From assembly GCA_963969365.1 (NCBI GenBank), contig OZ017759.1, positions 434,001-498,000 on the forward strand: a stretch of DNA of 64,000 nucleotides, in the 5' to 3' direction. This DNA comes from Asterochloris sp. CNOR1 (Eukaryota; Chlorophyta; Trebouxiophyceae; Trebouxiales; Trebouxiaceae). Position numbers and translations under genes: made by a program. This document shows, one piece after another, positions 60,414 to 64,000 of this stretch. The notes below the pieces were generated by a model. It was given only the letters and a program-made list of their open reading frames with translations, made no database searches and was not told the DNA's origin. How positions within the stretch are numbered: the first letter of the stretch is position 1; every line of letters starts with the position of its first letter.

Positions 60414-61097
60414 GCGGCTCAGCGTGGGTAGTTCTAAGCCTACACATTCTTGAAGCGTGGCGCTCACCGCAGCAAACCCCCTGCACACGGTGGGCAAGGT
60501 TTGCTGGCTATGCAAGCTCCACTGACTGCCCAGAAGCCCGCTGCTGCAGCGATGCGGCGCCTCTACAGATGGTCGCCCACTGGTGCTGGCTGGCTGCTGC
60601 CGCTGCTGCGAGTCTTGCCATGCTGGCAGGGCCTGCAGCAAGCCAAGTGGTGAGCAGGCATATTTAGCTCTGACTGGACGCCGACCACAGGGCATTGCAA
60701 TCCCAGATACACTTTGCACACGAAACAGGCACTCCAGGTTGTGTAGGGTTGTGGACACCGCCACCTGAGCACTGCCTGCAGGGCTGGCTCTGCTGACTCA
60801 CTGGAGCTACGCTGCTGGGGCAGGCCCAAGTGGTCTGGCATGTGGCAAGTCCTGCAGCAGCCCGGGTGCAGCTCAGCAGGAGGTGCCTCACTGAGACGGC
60901 CCATGCGCCTGGTCACCTGCCAGCATGTGAGCAGCCACCGCATTGTGTTGGCCGGGGCAACGGGGGAGCAGACAGGTAGTGACACGTCCTGCCAATCCGG
61001 ATACCATGCTGACAGGCATCACAGAGCTGCACTGACGATGAGAGCAGTGCAGGCATGAAGTGGGCCAGTCGTTGGTCAAGAAAGTCAACAGGAGATC
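60414..61097. other. divergent promoter region shared by prenyl synthase and acyltransferase
   Basis: This 684-bp stretch lies between two start codons on opposite strands. Part of it is open in the frame of the prenyl synthase (to 60764), so some may be coding. Nothing else was recognised. Confidence 0.45.
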
Positions 61098-63332
61098 ATG
61101 GGAACTTCCGCCATGCAGCGAGCGGCATCATCGCATTGCTGTTCCTGCCACCGGCCTGTATTCCTGAGAGGCAGCGCGCGACCCTTTGCAGGCTGCAGAG
61201 CGCCTCTAAGAATCCAGCATGAAGCTTCATTCCACAGTGCTTTCACAAGGAGGCGGGGTCGTCACAGCCACGCCACCAGAGCTTCTGCCGGAAGTGCTGC
61301 AGTGCCACAATGGGAAGGTGCACATTCCTGAGAGCTTGGCCCTTCTGACAACCTCTGCCCATGCCATGCTGGGCCAGGCATTTGCGCCGTGCACTTGTCT
61401 CTAACATCCTTTGCCTGCAGGAGTGCCAATGGACGAGACTTCAACAGCCCCTGAGGGCTCTGCAATCCTGGCACAGCTGAAAGGCCTAATGTTTTACTTG
61501 TGGACTCTAATTTTGGCTATTCCGCTCTTCGTGACCATGCTCATCATGAGCCCATTCGTGCTACTCCTTGACAAGCACAGGTGAGCTGCCTTTTTCGCCA
61601 CGGAGGCCGAGCAATCACTTTTTGCTCCTCTGGGCTGAGCACGTATCTGAGCAGGGGCTTTATGCTCTGTGCTGATCCACCTTCGCTTGGGAACCATCGT
61701 ACCCGTGAGCGCTGCGTTGCTGCTTCAAAAATCTGGCTGCTGCCACCGCACAGGACCAATCCCCCTTCAGACCCTCCCTGCCTTCAGGCGAGCGGCTCAG
61801 CACTTTGTCAACAACTGGTGGGCAAAGGCCACCACCACGCCCTTCTTTCGTATCCAGGTGACGGCTCTGATAGCCAGCTGACTGGCCTGCTTGAGCTGCA
61901 TCGGAGGGAGCCTGCCTCCATTGACGAGACCCCCCGCCAGCAGCAATGCCAACCCCACATCTGTACTGGTATGCTGCACTGTCTTGTGTCGAGTGCTCCC
62001 CCAGATAAAGCCTCTTGGTCCAAAGGTGACATGGAGACCTGTGCAGACAGTGACGATGCCGTCCTGCTGCAGGTTGAGGGGGCTGAGAACCTGCCAGCAG
62101 ATTCAGAGGCTGCGGTGTATGTTTCAAATCACCAGAGTTTCCTGGTGAATTTTCAAGCCACGCAGCGTGCCTCCCACGCCCTTGCACAGTGCAGCAGAAG
62201 CTTGCCACAGCCTGCCAGCGCATGGGCAAGTCTGCAGCACCTGAAACAGCTGCTGGCAGCAGAAGTGTTGGACATGGCCTCACAGGTGCCATGAAGGCCG
62301 GGGCAGGTCTCGTGGTCTGGGCGCCAGAGTTGTGCAGGGATCGACAGTGTCATTCCCTACCTACCTGCAGGACATCTTCAGCCTGTTCCACCTGAGCCGC
62401 AGCTTCAAGTTTGTGTCCAAGACCAGCATCTTCTTCATCCCCATCGTGGGGTGGAGCATGTTTCTCACAGGTGCGCTGTGTCTGCTGCTGGGGGCGCAGC
62501 GCACCTCATGTGGTCCCTGCCGAGGACATCATTGACGCGGTCTGGCCCAGAGACAGGCTGCTTGCCAGCACCAAGCTGTGGCCCCAGCTTCCAGTCAAAG
62601 GTGCTTTCTGGTGCCGGTGGGGTGCCTGTGGCCCACAGCTGCCAGAAATGGCAGAGCACTTTGCTCAGACTGCTCTCAGCTGGCATCTCGCGCTCCATCA
62701 GACAGCAACAGGCTTTTGCTACATGTTTGAACTGTGCTGCTTGCAGGCCACATCAAGCTGAACCGAATGGACAAGAAAAGCCAACTAGCTTGCCTAAAGG
62801 AGTGTGGCCGCCTACTCAAGTTGGGCTGCAGTGTGTTGTTCTTCCCGGAGGGGACCAGGACTTCAGATGGCAAGATGGCATCCTTCAAGAAGGCAAGTGG
62901 GAGTGGCCGGTGCATTTGCCCAGCAGAGGAGTAGGGCCTTGTGATGCAACAGCTTTGGCATGCCCAATGGCTGGAATAGAGATTGGTTGCTGTGCTCGGG
63001 GCTGCACCCGCATGCTGCCGAGCAACTGAGACACAGACACTGCTGTGCATGCGTCACACTGCACTTCGGGCATCCTGACCACAAGATGCCTGCAGGGGGC
63101 TTTCAGTGTGGCTGCCAAGGCTGGTGTGCCAGTGGTGCCCATAACATTGCTAGGGACGGGCAAAATGATGCCCAACAAGAAAGAAAACCTGCTATACAAT
63201 GGCAGCGTGCGCATCATTGTGCACCCCAGAGTGGAGCCACAGAAAGCAGATGAGATGTTGACAGAAACCAGGGACAAAATCAGGAGCAGACTGCCACCCA
63301 GCCTAGTACATCCTCAACAGAACACCCGATAG
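61098..63332 (+). CDS. 1-acyl-sn-glycerol-3-phosphate acyltransferase, plastid type (LPAAT)
   Basis: Acylates lysophosphatidate to phosphatidate, the second step of glycerolipid synthesis. Exons 61098-61317, 61421-61580, 61788-61857, 62073-62144, 62371-62470, 62747-62892 and 63096-63332 join in phase to 334 aa. The first 70 residues are Arg/Ser/Ala-rich and transit-peptide-like (RRRGRHSHATRASAG). One hydrophobic segment follows (FYLWTLILAIPLFVTMLIM). The catalytic HX4D motif reads NHQSFLD and is split by the intron at 62145. FFPEGTRTSDG and VVPITLLGTG are the other acyltransferase blocks. The intron at 62893 has a GC donor (AAGAAG|GCAAGT), and FKK|GAFSVAAKAGVP across it is the normal family sequence. 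No TGTAA lies near the stop; the nearest is at 63916. Confidence 0.95.
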
Positions 63333-64000
63333 AATCCTTGGTCGAATGCACAGTTGAGTGCAGCACATCCAGCAATGAAATTCATGTGTGGAGCGCAGAA
63401 GTACATACCATGTGTTCAGGCAAATGTGAGTGCAATGCTGTCTCGAGGCAGGTTGTGCTAGGATTGAGGTCAGAGCAGGGCGGTGGGGTTGCCACCAGAC
63501 AACAAAATGTGGCTGCTGGGAGGCTACATACAGGCAAGTGGGCGGACGCAACTTGAGATGCTGCAATCGAACTTGACAACAACCTCTCCAGCAACAGACA
63601 GGCGTATGCAAATTGAATGGACCAAGCCTCAGGTCCCCGGGACAGCAGGGCACTAGGTCGTAAATTAGAACTGCGAACTGCGCGATCGTCGCAGCTGCGA
63701 GGCCTCTGCCGGCGCTGACTGGTTGGGATTTGGCGGTGGGGAACACTGGATAACCTGCAGCCGACGCCAGGCCAGATTCAGTGACAGTGTCATGCACCAG
63801 AAGCCTTAGCATGCTGTGGTAGACTGAGCCAGACGGTGCCACTACTGGGGCTGATGATGCAAAGGCAGTCAGCATGAGTGAAAGCAAAGCAGGCTCTTCT
63901 CAGCCAAGCAAGCAGTGTAACTCTGTGGGGGCGACAGGCAGCCAGCAAGACCATGCAAGGTTGAGAGCAGGCAACCATCAGCCACAATGCCGCCAGCCGT
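63333..64000. other. 3' flank of the acyltransferase gene, no gene seen
   Basis: Only short open frames lie here. A TGTAA at 63916-63920 (+) is 584 bp beyond the acyltransferase stop, which would be a long 3' UTR. The window ends without a recognisable next gene. Confidence 0.5.

Overview
The window is nuclear DNA of a green alga, most likely a chlorophyte and perhaps a trebouxiophyte. The evidence is intron-dense genes, moderately high GC, splice sites that are almost uniformly GTGAG-type donors and (C)TGCAG acceptors, TGTAA polyadenylation motifs downstream of several stops, and plastid-type lipid and prenyl enzymes. No tRNA, rRNA, CRISPR array or convincing mobile element was seen. All gene models were built by eye from reading frame, splice motifs and intron phase; no alignment or RNA evidence was available.

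Layout, left to right: (1) the 3' part of a degenerate EF-hand protein gene (+, 50-2731); (2) an SCaMC/APC-like mitochondrial carrier (-, 3698-8125); (3) a type II membrane protein of an uncharacterised glycosyltransferase-like algal family (-, 8694-12438); (4) 40S ribosomal protein S2 (+, 14232-17009); (5) a 14-exon protein with five 'CTFxPxxN'-like repeats (+, 17209-24664); (6) a 26.5-kb, 48-exon gene (-, 25013-51569) for a protein of about 2,386 aa that joins a UBA-like domain, three CCHC zinc knuckles and a C-terminal plant-type ubiquitin-hydrolase domain; (7) mitochondrial ADP/ATP carrier (+, 53222-56727); (8) a long-chain polyprenyl (solanesyl-type) diphosphate synthase (-, 57111-60413); (9) plastid-type lysophosphatidate acyltransferase (+, 61098-63332). 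The exons of genes 3 to 9 join in phase without stops.

The genes do not form one pathway. SPS and LPAAT are divergent neighbours that both carry transit-like N-termini, and the ATP/ADP carrier is divergent from the giant hydrolase gene.

Two things stand out. The giant UBA/zinc-knuckle/ubiquitin-hydrolase fusion looks like an unusual architecture. And introns across the window hold decayed tandem copies of the neighbouring exon edge together with its splice site ('exon echoes'), with spacings of roughly 70 to 205 bp. This suggests that introns here grow by local duplication across splice junctions. Three introns use GC-AG ends.
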